This document shows positions 1 through 11,500 of a stretch of DNA of 64,000 nt, one piece after another. Source of the stretch: Panaeolus papilionaceus. Lineage: Eukaryota; Basidiomycota; Agaricomycetes; Agaricales. Every line of letters begins with the position of its first letter. Position 1 is the stretch's first letter. The notes under the pieces are model-generated. The model searched no databases. It had not been told where the DNA came from and saw nothing but the letters and a program-made list of their open reading frames with translations. The translations under genes were made by a program, and so were the position numbers. The DNA is taken from positions 1 to 64,000 of the forward strand of contig JADNRZ010000036.1 of assembly GCA_015501605.1 (NCBI GenBank). Direction: 5' to 3'.

Positions 1-37
1 TATGTGAAGTGCTCCTCCTCCGATTTGGGGACAGAAT

Positions 38-2254
38 TTAGTCTTTGTCGAAGTACCGAGCCGGGATTTCGAAGAAATGCGTGGATGAAACTCCCATCTC
101 GAGAAGTGTTCGCGCAATGGTTAAGAGCGTGCGGTTGGGATTTTGGATAATGAGGCGAGCGATGGGGAGAACGGTGGTGGTGGTGGTGGTGCTCCGAACT
201 CCGAGAAGCCAGTCAGTCGAGGCAGAGATTGGTTTATGGATAATGTACAGATTATCGGCCAAGTGAACTAGGCAGTTCCTAAAGGGGTAGAGCCTTGCTA
301 TGTAGTTGCGGTTATGCGGGCTGAGATCATCGAGATCGGCGTCCAAAGAATTTACCCCTTTCATCAGCTGGGCAATGAAACTCGTGATTCCCGATTTTTC
401 GCCAGTCAAAAGGGTCGTATCGTCGGCCTTTATTTGTCTGATGTACTACTTCATAGCAGCGCCCAAGGCAAGGGCGATGACTGTTGAATGCGGCGACCCA
501 ACACCGGTGTGTAACCAAAGAAGAGAAACATGTGTTTGATAATATCCAAGTCTGGGTCGAAATAGCTGTTCAGGTGCTCCTGCTGGTCGTTTCTGTCAGC
601 CATGATGATGTCGGAATCCACCGGTGGCAAGTTGGGTTCTGCGCAGTCTGTCCAATCTGTGACTAGATTTGATGCGCTCTGATTCTCCTCCTGATCTGCT
701 GCGTCTTCGCCAAGGGTGGTAGGTGTGAGGGAGGCCTGGAAAATGCTGTATCCACCCATGATGGGGCAGGTGCTCCCTCTGAGAAGCCATCGTAAAGGTC
801 CCACTCCGGTGGATTCTGAAAGGCATTGAAGCGGTGTGTTGATGGGTCCTTTTTCAAGCATGAGTGCAGGATGTCGCCTTGTCGCCTTCTGTCGATTTGA
901 ACTCGAGCATAGAAGGTCTTGCCATCATTGACAACCCTCCTTCAACGAAACACGAGGTACCGTTGGCACGCGTTGGGGTTTCGCTCCAGCTTCAGTCGTC
1001 GTCCTCGGGATTTGTGTGTTTCGCAAAACTCATATTCGGCCTGATGGGCTGCTTGTTTGGTGAAGAATTCGGACCAATGTTCGTAAGGTTGGTGGTCTTG
1101 AACGTCCCCACGCACTAGCAGCGGTAGCCAAGGATACATGAGGTACTTGGCCTTCCCTTTGAGTTGGCTACTGCTCAGCATCCTCGCGTGCTGGAGCGTG
1201 TCGATGATAGCTTGCTCGCCGGTAACGGTCGAAATCGAGGGAAGGGTGGATTGGTCGATGTGACGGACGGCCTCGTACAGGCTTTGGAAAGTCTGTGTGC
1301 TGAGCTCATTGCCGAGGCTGGTAAAGTTCGAGCTGAGGTAGTGAACTATGACGAGAACCTTTACGTCAGGTGGGACATTGGAAAACGTTAGCAAAAACGT
1401 CGTTTAGCGCTTCGTCGACCATTTTCTGCGGTGGAATTAGCTTCTGTAGGCGGGCTTGTTGCCTGATCCAATGCTCCTCCTTCGCATTAAAAAGAAACCA
1501 GATAGGGATGTTGTGTCGAAGAAACCATGAAATCGGCGGATTCTCCATCCCGTACTGTGAAAGCTGCAGGACGACTCCGACTCGGGAGATACAGGCGTCG
1601 AACTCGCAAACGGTGGATTGGGTTAAGCTTTCAAGCCAGTCATCCTCGAAACCGGCGTCTTGAAGGCAAGTGTACCATGTAGGGACATCTTCCTCCTGCA
1701 GTTGGAAACTGCGATAGTGCCGCGGAAGCTGTGACAGAGAGACGAGATAAGACATGAATCCCATCCAGAGCACGAACCAATCACGAGAAATCTTTGCCCG
1801 TTTCTTAACGATGTCGGCAGACTTGTGCTTGTAGGCATATCCCATCTCGTATGGATTGGGTGGTGGATTGCCCAATATTTTGTGCGATAGACGTAGGACA
1901 TTGCAGGCATCGACTTGATGTGGGGTTTCTGGAGGATCGCCTGGGTTTTTGGTGTGCTCAACTTGGTGTATGTCTGGCCTCCACCGCAGACTCAAACGGT
2001 CTCATGCGAATGACGGCGAAAGCGGCACAAACGCCATCCAACCCCAGTGCAAGTCCCACCATCTGGGTTCCTTGAAGTTGTGCACAGAGGTACTTGAACG
2101 TGAATGAATCTCGAATGGAGAAGAAAAGGATGGTTTTGGGGGAATCGAAACGAATCTCCTTGTCGAGTTTCGGTGACACGTAGAGTCTCCCATTGGATAC
2201 GATGACTGATGCATTTTTCCAGTCGACAGGGGGAAGCACATCCGCGGTATCCAT
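38..2254 (-). pseudogene. Uncharacterised Agaricomycete protein, broken into five frames
   Basis: I see five consecutive minus-strand open stretches (2254-1958, 1995-1366, 1394-942, 861-451, 409-38) that together look like one long protein, but each sits in a different frame from the one before. Neighbouring stretches overlap by about 30 bp, so small indels explain the breaks better than introns do. The 1995-1366 part has a Trp/Pro-rich pattern (W-FLRHNIPIWF followed by an EEHWIRQQARL segment and a PP-K-V-EAL motif) that I associate with a common uncharacterised mushroom family; no function is known to me. Nearer the C-terminus a run of Thr codons (GGT/GTG microsatellite on the plus strand near 176-192) lies in the last frame. 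The gene starts near ATG 2254 and may run off the left edge. Most likely a decayed gene; sequencing error is the alternative. Confidence 0.5.
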
Positions 2255-2259
2255 ATTGT

Positions 2260-3090
2260 AGTCGATTGTATCTTGCTATTTGGCATTTTAGGACTGTTTG
2301 ACGAGAGAAAAAAAGGGGGTTATCTTACCAGATGGGTGATCAAAACTCAGCGATAACCCACAGCGATTATAGGGGCAGATGGCAAGCAATATTGGTTTTT
2401 CCACTACACTGCGAGATGACATATTTGTCGTTGACAGATTGGAACTCCGCTTCGTCGAGCGCGTATGACCTTGAGATATGTGAGCATGAACATTACCGAC
2501 TCTGCAGCGAAGAGGAACCTCGAGGCGTTACTTTCACGTCATGCGGGATGAGCATCGTACACGTCAAACTGAAAACAGATAAAACCGTCAACCATCGGGA
2601 AAGCGATTTCGCAGATCACTACGTTTGGGCAACCTAACTGCATCTATGGGACAGTGATTAAGAGCAGGCAGAGTGCAGAGGGGGCTGGCGTCACAATATC
2701 TGGAGGGTTGATCTGATGACAAAAGCGGCTACTTTGTGTCAGTGTAGATAAGCGACGGATATCCATAATCAACTTACTAGAAACCCACAAGGAGTACAAT
2801 TGGACTCAATTTAGAATCGCGACAGGAAGTAAAATTGCGTGAGCTATTCATGCGATTAGTGCGCAAAGTCGCCGCGGAAACCAAATCGTGTACCTAGACA
2901 CGTCCAAGAGTAAAATTGAACGCAACAACGTGAATTCCGTGCTGGAAGAAAATAACATGTCCAGGCATCATGCGTTAAGCCTGATTTTTTTGTCAGAAAA
3001 TCAAATGAATATGCGATACGATATACATACTGTGGTCCTTGAGGAACAATTAGCCGTCTTTGTGCCCAACAAGTTACCTCACTTCGCGTG
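2260..3090. other. No recognisable gene
   Basis: Only short, overlapping open frames without family features are seen on either strand. I see no repeat, RNA gene or promoter motif that I would defend. Confidence 0.5.
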
Positions 3091-3099
3091 AGTGACGAC

Positions 3100-3790
3100 C
3101 ATGGCCAGCGCATCAGCCTTATTCCTTCCACCAGAATACCCCAACCACCGCGTAACCCTCTTCTCCCTCTGGACATCCTGCGCTTCAGAATCACTATCAA
3201 CCACATCCAACGGATACCATCCCGAGCCTCGTCCATCTGCCGAGCATGATCGCAATCAATGATATTCGTTTCAAAAACACAACGTAAACGATTTTCCAAT
3301 CAACCTCCCTCTCGTACTTCCCGCATCCAAGTCTTTTTGTTTCCTGCGTCCGGACAATCCCATGAACCTCCAGTGGACACCAAGTCCGACACAATAACGA
3401 CATCACAGCGTATCTGCGCTGATATACGGGCGTGTAACGGTAGGACGTGGCGGTACAGGAGAGGGTGGTGAGCGAATCGGAGGATTTTGAGGAAAGAAGC
3501 TAGGATTGACCGAGGGGGAGTGGGACAGAGAGGAGGGGGAGTAAGGAGGTGGGTGGGTGGGTGAGCGCAACGTTTGACGTGGTTTTGAATCTCATTTGCA
3601 CTGTACACCAAATACCACAAAGCGAGCGGCGATCTCAGAAAATGAGACGTCCTCTTCGTCACTGTCTGAATGCTATGGTGCATAGGTGGCGTATACGTTG
3701 TAATACCCAGCGAAGGAATGATGACTCGGATGTCCGAGGGTGGACGAAAAGTGAGGCGGTGATATTCATAGATGATGTCCATCATGAGTA
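3100..3790 (-). pseudogene. Fragment of an unidentified hypothetical family, copy A
   Basis: This stretch is similar at DNA level to 58930-59750. Shared blocks include the TTTCCTGCGTCCG motif, a tgcgctgata block and the ANRRILRKE / ANWRVLRKE pair in the plus-strand reading. The minus strand carries the longer open reading (about 164 codons from 3794) with a pattern resembling the minus strand of the other copy, so minus is my preferred sense, but strand is not certain. Both copies have many stops and frame changes. I do not recognise the family. The value of the entry is that two diverged copies of the same sequence lie 56 kb apart, so one is a duplicate or both belong to a dispersed family. 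Confidence 0.35.
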
Positions 3791-5160
3791 GCATCTACAA
3801 GGGTTGGTTGCATGTTAGTTGGTTGAAGTTCATAAGATGATGGCAACATGTATGCGTACTTTGTGTCACTAATCCATTTCCTCGAGACGAACCTTTTTTG
3901 ATTCCCAGAGTGACCCATGCCGCAAATGTCTGAATCACGGTGTTTTTGTTCGTAAGCTGGGGACGAATGCACCAGAAGTGGACATTTCTAGTGATAAATG
4001 ACTATAAAATATAGCGTCTCTGCCATAAAATTGCACTCACCAAATGGAATACCGACAGGGAAAACGTTGTGCAATTCGTGGCACTAAGCGGGCGAGTCGT
4101 ACTAGAATGTAAAGGTAATATTAGCAACGGCGGGTGCACAGAGAGACACAACGGACCTGGTCACTCTGCCATCGAATATTACAACGAATTTCATGTTAAA
4201 ACAATGGTCGCGGGACACTTCTAGACATGGAGTAGACCAGCTCTGCGAGAAAGTGTGAGCACGTCATAAGCAACGTCTTGGAGTATGAATTTCCTGAAGG
4301 TCCAATGTAAGCCAATGCTTTATTGACTGTGGACATGGACGAGGATTGACGCAACCTCTGAGCCTAAGTCCACAGAGATGAATGCAAATGTGGACAAATG
4401 GAACTAGGGGCGGTGGTTGAGACAGGCGGAAGAGGTTGGAGTGTAAAGGTATTGGATTAAAATGCGGCACGTCAGAGTGCGTAGCTTACATTACATCTGT
4501 AAACTGTTGAAGTTGGTCAGGAGTTCCAGATGAGTACTTAGTAGGACGACGGCTTACCTAGACTATCATAAAGTCCACGCTTAAATTTTGAACATGACTG
4601 GTTCTTGAATGGCGGATCAACATCGCCGCCTTTCATCCTGAGAGCTGAACGTTGACGCCTACCTGGTGAGCATTCATGCTTATCGAATCCAGCGTAGAGA
4701 GTCAAGTGAACCTAAAATAAGAGTGAATCAGATCTAATGAGCTTGAGGTTGACAGTGGTCGACTCACTCAGTGATTGCACCAGTTCAGACAAAACGGAGC
4801 CATGTTCGTGTGTACTAAGTCTATAAGCCATCGTCGTTTAAATACTGTGTATGAGATGAGTTCACAATGAAAACACAAAAAATGTCGTCATTGTGCTGAG
4901 CCTTGATTTTCAACAAGGAGGACGTGGTAGTATGAGGTCAACAGGTGTGAAATCAACTTTGAATTTGAACTCCGAAATCACGAATCCCACAGCACCTGGT
5001 CAACAACGACCGCAGACTTCAAACGCACCATCACTGTTATGTTATCAGCAAATGCTCACCGACGATGCTTTGTCGTAAGTTTTATGGTGTTAATATGCAA
5101 TTTATCTGACAAAATACACAGGAACCTGCTCTGATCAGCACGATCACCGATCCTGCCTCT
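3790..5160. other. No recognisable gene
   Basis: Short frames only. A few look exon-like (for example 4893-5078) but share no family pattern I know, and no consistent splice chain joins them. Confidence 0.4.
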
Positions 5161-5189
5161 CCAGGATCCTAACTTGAGTCTAGCAACTC

Positions 5190-6270
5190 TGCCTTGGAGT
5201 ACCGACCCAAGTTGCCGGGCTTTGCGCAACGTCTTTGTAAAATGGACGCAGGTATCTCAGCGGAGGTTTGGACCTGAGTCGGATTGCCAGCTCAGTCTAC
5301 ATCATCCTGCGAGGATCAACCTTCACTCAGGCTCTCATGTGTTGGCACTATCAGGTCGGGCAGTTCTGGCTTGGATTACCGATCCAAACTGTCTGGTCTT
5401 GTGCGACAATGGCCTGACCGAAGGACGAAGGAATCCCAACGGATAGCTGGTCATGGGTCGGATTACCACCTCAGCCCAGCTTGTCCTGCGGGTTCCGAAT
5501 GGTGCATGCACTAACGTCAGACGATTCTGTTTTGGATTACCGATTCAAATCGTTTGACTCTGTGCACAGGTGTACCAACAGGTGTGCGGCTTCAATGGGT
5601 GGTTTGAACTTGGGTCGGATTACCAGCTCAGTTTTTCTCATTCTGCGAGGTCGAGTGGGGCCTGTGTACGCTCCTTACGCTAGAGGGTTCTGTTTTGGAT
5701 TACCGATTCAAACCTTCTAGCTGTGGTGCGACGCCGCCTCAACCAGTGGACGACGCGATCTCAACGGGCGGATGGGCATGGGTCGGAGTACCAGCTCAGT
5801 CTGTCTTCTCTGCGAGGTCGTGCGGGACCGTGTTTGCGCCTGAACGTCAGGTGGTTCTGGATTGGATTACCGATTCAAACTATCTGGCTGTGGTGTAACA
5901 CGCTCAGATCCCAATGGGTGGTTGGACGTGGGTCGGATTACCAGCTCAGTTCTTTCATCTTGCGGGATCGGGAAGGCTCGTGCGTTGGCATTGTAGGTCG
6001 GATAGTTCTGTTTTGGAGTACCGATTCAAACTGTCCGGTTCTGATGCGACGTTGGGCTACGCGATGGAGGGAGTGATTCCAAAGGGTAGTGAGCATGGGT
6101 TGGATTACCGTCTCAGCTCGTTATGTCCTGCGGGGTCAGGCTGGTTGTGGGCTGGGTTTAGCGGGAATGGGTCTCGTGTTGGATTACCGACTCAGTGCTC
6201 ATCCTGCGGCTCGGCTTGCGAGGCCATGGGTAGTGTAGAACATGGGCATTTTAGCACGACATGGTCACTT
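5190..6270 (+). repeat. Tandem array of about 165-bp dimeric repeats
   Basis: Two related half-units alternate. Type A has TTGGATTACCGATTCAAAC and type B has GGTCGGATTACCAGCTCAG, sharing the core GGATTACC. Type A cores start at 5196, 5373, 5534, 5697, 5864, 6015 and 6181. Type B cores start at 5281, 5460, 5617, 5785, 5935 and 6102. The full period is 150-179 bp (mostly 157-168), with half-steps of 71-92 bp. Copies are clearly diverged, so the array is old. Open frames cross it in all three plus-strand frames, which is expected of a repeat without strong stops and is not evidence of coding. Confidence 0.85.
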
Positions 6271-6279
6271 GTAAGTACA

Positions 6280-8570
6280 CCAAGGACGATTTTATTTACA
6301 ACATGGGCACTCGTATTTAGAACACGGACATTCTAGTTGGTAGTTACCTCGTGTACGCCAATGTGCACTTCCGACGCGGCATGTTTTACTGACCTTCTTT
6401 TGTCTAGGTACTATCTTCGAGAATCTGTCTGCCCTCCTTTCTCTGGAGTGGCGAGCAACATCTTGGCCAGGTTTCGTAAGTACAGGTATTTTTGTGCTTC
6501 ACATTTTCTGACATGACTTTCGCTCGCAGGACCATCGTAATAGACCCAGTACTCAACGGAGAACACCGCTCAACGATTGCAAGATCCCACTTACACTTCA
6601 CTCTTCCAAATACCCTCATGGGCGTGATCTCTGTCTCTGGATGCAGGGCTCACCAAACCCGAGGAACTCAAAATTCGCCGACGACCCCGCCTTCAATTCG
6701 TTACTCCTCTACGTCGTCGGGTCAGCCCTGTCCATGTACTCAGCTCGATCTCGAAGTGCGCTATTGCACTTTCTCACCAACTCGACTGCGAAACGAGTTT
6801 GTCTGATGGATATCCCAACACGCTGGCACCCAGCACATCAAGTAAATCGAGTGCTGCCGTTCTCAAAAGGGCAGCGCGCGTCGCCCTCGCCTACCCACCT
6901 ACCTTTCGCCAGACTTTTTTCGGCACTTGAAGCACGGCCGGCGCTCTGAACTGGGTTGATGTGTTATTGGGTTCAGTTCTTTGCTGGTGCTGTGTCATGG
7001 TCGTTTGGCTCCTCTCGGGAGGACGACGATCGACATTGTTGGTACGTTTACACTTTGGATAGCAGCAATTTACGTTTTCTCAATGTCATCTGTAGGCTTT
7101 TCAGCTGGAACCTCTATCCATGTCGGCGGGTATACCTATCGACTCCATACTTTATTGGTATGTTTGACGTATACGTCCTTTCTAGTGTTCTGTTGCTAAT
7201 CCGGATATTCTATGACTTTCCTAGCTGTTTCACTGTGTAGCCCATCTTGGACACTAACTCTATTATGGTCGCTACACCACCTTTCATTGTCGGCGGGGTC
7301 CATGGGTTGTCTATCGTCAACACAGTGTTCTTTCATCGGGACCAAACGATTAACATTGCTGTGCGACGGTAAAAGTGCCATAGTATGTCGCGTTCAATCT
7401 CCTATTGTTGTATTTTACTTACTGTCTACATGATTTGCTCTTCAGAGTCGGGGTTGCGGACACCAACATGCACCTATAGCTAAGCTGAGACACGATATTT
7501 GCTCTGAGTACCGTGAGCGTCGCAAAAGCGAAGACGACGGGGCTGTTCGTATGCGCGTTGAGTTGTCACCTGTCGGTGAACTGAGTCACGATAGTCTGAG
7601 GGTCAAGTGTCCCCTAGCATTAAGTTGGGCGGGCATTCGACCACGCATAAGGGCTGGAGTTGTCTGGTACATGATGGGTCGGAGCTACATTGCGCTGTAA
7701 CGATGGATGGAAAATGGGCGGAGGTTATGTTAAAGGAGGTTGGTCGCTGGCTTGTCGGGCTAAAGTTGGAAGTGGGCTGGCCGCCGTGTTATCTCGGGGT
7801 GTCCCACCCGACCAGTTACTCGTCGGCGGGATTTCTCGCAGCCATGGTATTCATTTGGCGTTGTGTGGGTGGTTGGGGTACATATCCCAGGGCACGCACT
7901 TTGGACGGCATGCAGAGTTTGCTGTTCATTCAAACGGTCGAGTTGCTCTTGTGCACCCCTGACATCCATAGCACTCGTTATCATCGCCGTCCAGGCCGAC
8001 AGAGGGTTATGTTGGCGTTGTGCGGTAGTGCAGTCAACACTCCAAGGGTGAAGGGGTGTGGCTTTTGGTGGTACCGATGTTCACAAAGAGAGTTTGCTGG
8101 CCTGATGGACTTGCTGTGGTGACGGAACGTCGGTGTCGAGAGTGGAACGTACCTCTGCGTCTCCTCATGCACGAATCGAGGTGGTGCGGGATGTAGCGGT
8201 AGTCGAGTTTAGATGTTTAGACATTTACGACTACATCTCAGAACTTCGAATCGGTAGCATTAGGCAAAATCGACTGTGATGGCGCAGCGACGAATTGACA
8301 TTGTATGTATAAAATGTAGACAGCTTGAATCATTTTGGTTATTGCCGCAACTCTATGATGGCTGAGCGTAAGGTGTAAATTTATTGAGGTAAGAAAACCA
8401 GTCAGTCCTAAGTTCCAAAATCAATGACCGCACGAGTAGAAATAGAGGTGGGAAAAAAGTCGCCAACAGGCAATTCGCACAATTCGCACAGCTTGCCTTG
8501 GTCCACATCGCACGTCTACTGCACTTGACAAACTCTCTGCTTTATCTGCTACAACTGCTACCAACAACAA
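6280..8570. other. No recognisable gene; several open frames without family features
   Basis: The longest plus-strand frame is 7607-8122 (171 codons) and others run 6492-6949 and 6956-7240. Composition is more GC-rich than the next gene. None shows a domain, signal peptide or splice chain that I can defend. Short repeats of the type 'acatgggca' and 'acacggaca' occur at 6240-6330, just downstream of the 165-bp array. Confidence 0.35.
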
Positions 8571-8578
8571 ACCAAATC

Positions 8579-11500
8579 ATGAAGAATTTTTTACAGAACT
8601 TGTATGTTCATCCCTGGCATCTTGATCACAATGATCTGCTGTGATCTGTTGGGCTAACATTTATCTCACAGATCCCGTCCTTCTTCCCCTGCGTTGCGAA
8701 ATGCAGATGGAGGGTAAAGCACTATTTTCCCAATGATAAAGCTGTGATAAGGGCTGAAAATTTGTGTTGCATAGAACTTCTGGGCGAAATACACGAGCTG
8801 TTAGTCCTGCCCAAAGTCGACCTGAGGGAGGGACTATTCAGACTCTTAAGATTACAGGTGCGTGTTATGATTCTGCTACTTTTACACCGCCTTATTGATA
8901 AACTACTTTCATCAAAACCTCAATATTAGTTTTACACGCCAGTAATATACCGCTTCCAAAGATCTCTGTAACGCGAAGGCGCCGTTTTTATGTTATAGTG
9001 ACCGATGAAACCACAGCACACAAAACCTCATCTGAAAAGCCAAATGCCAACACCAATACCGTGACCTGGAATGAAAGAATTGCCGATTTGTGAGTTGACC
9101 TTTTCTTCAATCACTAAAATATCATTTATAAACTTTACCTATCAGTCACTTATATTCTGCTTCGTCTCATATTCTGCTTCATCTTTTTGTCGAGGAAAGA
9201 TTTGGAGAGGACACTCTCGTTGGAGACTGCTCTTTCCCGTCCTCCGCTGCTGTTGTCACTCCTGTAGAAATTGCTCTTGAACTTCATAATGTCAATGCGG
9301 AAGTGCTTCGTCACACCACTGCCCTGCCCTCCATACATTTGGAATTTTACACGACTCCCAATGTAGGACTACTGTCCTCTTCCTCCACTCCTCCCTCTTT
9401 CATCACTGCTCGTGGTCGTGAGGAGCATGCACCTGCAACTAGAGCATCTATGCCTAAACCGAGCAGCGTTCGATCTGCCTCCTCTGAGATAGCGCGCCCT
9501 ATGCCATCTCCCACTATATTTCCTAAGCACCCTGTGTCTCACTCTCATACGGTTGATGCATTTTCTTCTTCTGCACGTGGTGGTCAGGTTAATGAAATAT
9601 ACACTCCTGCCACCCCAGAGCACCCTTCGTTTCCCTCTAAGGTAGATATCCCCGCTATTTCTATACCTTCTCCAACTATGGCAATCTCTCGTCACACGCT
9701 AGATAGTTCTAACAGTGAGAATCAGCAGCCACTCCCTGATGCTCAATCTAAGGCTGGTGTGCGTGGTTTATCTCTACCGCCCTTCAATAATGCTGTTGCA
9801 CCTATCTTAGATTTTGATACATCTGGCATGATGGTCAGAGTTGAGAACAGAGCCCAAGTGCGCTCTGCTATGTCTGCATCTTCTGAAAGTGATGCAACAC
9901 TATCCACATCTAATACATTACCTCAAAATCAAACTTTACCTGTTGATGCGGCTATAGCTAAATATGATGCACCTACATCTGATATAAAGTCTGCTTCCCA
10001 GAATGTGGATTTTTCAGAGGCACACTCTGCATTTGAAAGTGCACAGAATGCAACTTCACATCTTACAACCAGTGCTAAATGGGAAACAACTATTGAACGG
10101 GTTAAATGGCTACTGAAAATTTGTGAACCACTAGGCGAGGTAAGTATTCATTTAAATATATATGGAAATTTGAATTTTAATAAATTCTTCTAAAAGCTTC
10201 ATCCATATGCCAAAATGGCTATCAGTGTCATTTCCTTTATTCCTGGGGTATGTATAACATAAATTTTTGAAATGTAAGGTGTGATATTGATTTTCCTATT
10301 TGTAGGCTCTTTTAAAACAACTTGAAAATGATCAAAATATTTGCAAACTTGTTGATAGCATGAATTCTGCATTTGACTTGGAACCCTATGAGGCTTATCT
10401 CAAGGACATGCTTCCAAATCAAGTCAGAATTTTAAAAGAAATGCTGCAGCATGTTTGCACATGTAGCAACTTTATTCAAGAATATGCAAAAAATCCTCGC
10501 TTCTGTATGTCTTTTATTTTCAAGTTTTTATATTTGATTTAATTCTAGATTGTTTTATTAGCAAGATTTTTCAAATATGGTGCCAGTGGCAAAGCAGAGG
10601 CCCAACTCAAAGAATTAAATGAGACTCTGCAAAATCTTCAGAAAGCTCTTCTGAGCAATGCTGTTGTCTCTACACAGATTACAGCCTTGCAGATGCGCAA
10701 TAGTCTTGGAGAACTTGTGAATGAAGTTGAGAGCATTAGTAAGTTATTTTTTTCTGATTTTTATCCAAGCTTTAAACTTTATTTCATGTAGAACTTGATA
10801 ACATCATTCGAGATATTCCTTATATGGATGGTGTAAGCTGTCCAAGGAAAGACTCATCTGGAAACAGTTCTACTACTATCCATGCCAATAAAGGGTGCCT
10901 GCCTGGAACCCAGACTGCATTTTTAGACTATATCACTGACTGGATTAATAATCCAGAGTCTTCAAATGTGTTTATGCTCTTTGGTCAAGCAGGCATGGGC
11001 AAATCAGCTCTTGCACATGAAATTGCTGCCAGGCTTCTTGAAATGAATTTACTTGCTTCTTCATTTGTTTTTCGCAGACAGCAGCAATTACAAAACCAGA
11101 CCTATAAATTGTTTGCCAATATTGCTCGAGACTTGGCAGACTTTTATCCACCCTTTAAGGTTGCTTTGGGTAAAATAGCTGCTGATAAGACATCAGAAAT
11201 CCATGCTCATGATTATGCTACTCTTTTTAAAACCTTAATCTATGAGCCATCACAAACTATTGAATTTATAAATCCAATAGTGATCATCATTGATGGACTA
11301 GATGAAAGTGGTGATGTATCTGGTCTTCATACATTTCTTGCTCAAAATTTAAAGAGCCTTTCATCTAAATTTCGAATTTTGATTACTTCACGACCAGAAC
11401 AGAATATTTTCTCTGCTTTTTCAAAGTCCTCATTACACATTCATATTAAAAATATGGATGATGAAAACCTCAGCCAAAACCTCAAATCAGACATTTCCTC

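Noticed and set aside
5190..6270. CRISPR array
   Set aside because: Repeat cores are diverged, units are about 165 bp with no unique uniform spacers, and the genome is eukaryotic.
5174..6336. A chain of overlapping plus-strand open frames
   Set aside because: They lie in all three frames across the 165-bp repeat array and repeat the same peptide fragments in different frames, so they reflect the repeat and not coding.
7607..8122. A 171-codon open frame as a gene
   Set aside because: No domain, splice support or family resemblance; overlapping open frames in other phases suggest chance in GC-richer DNA.
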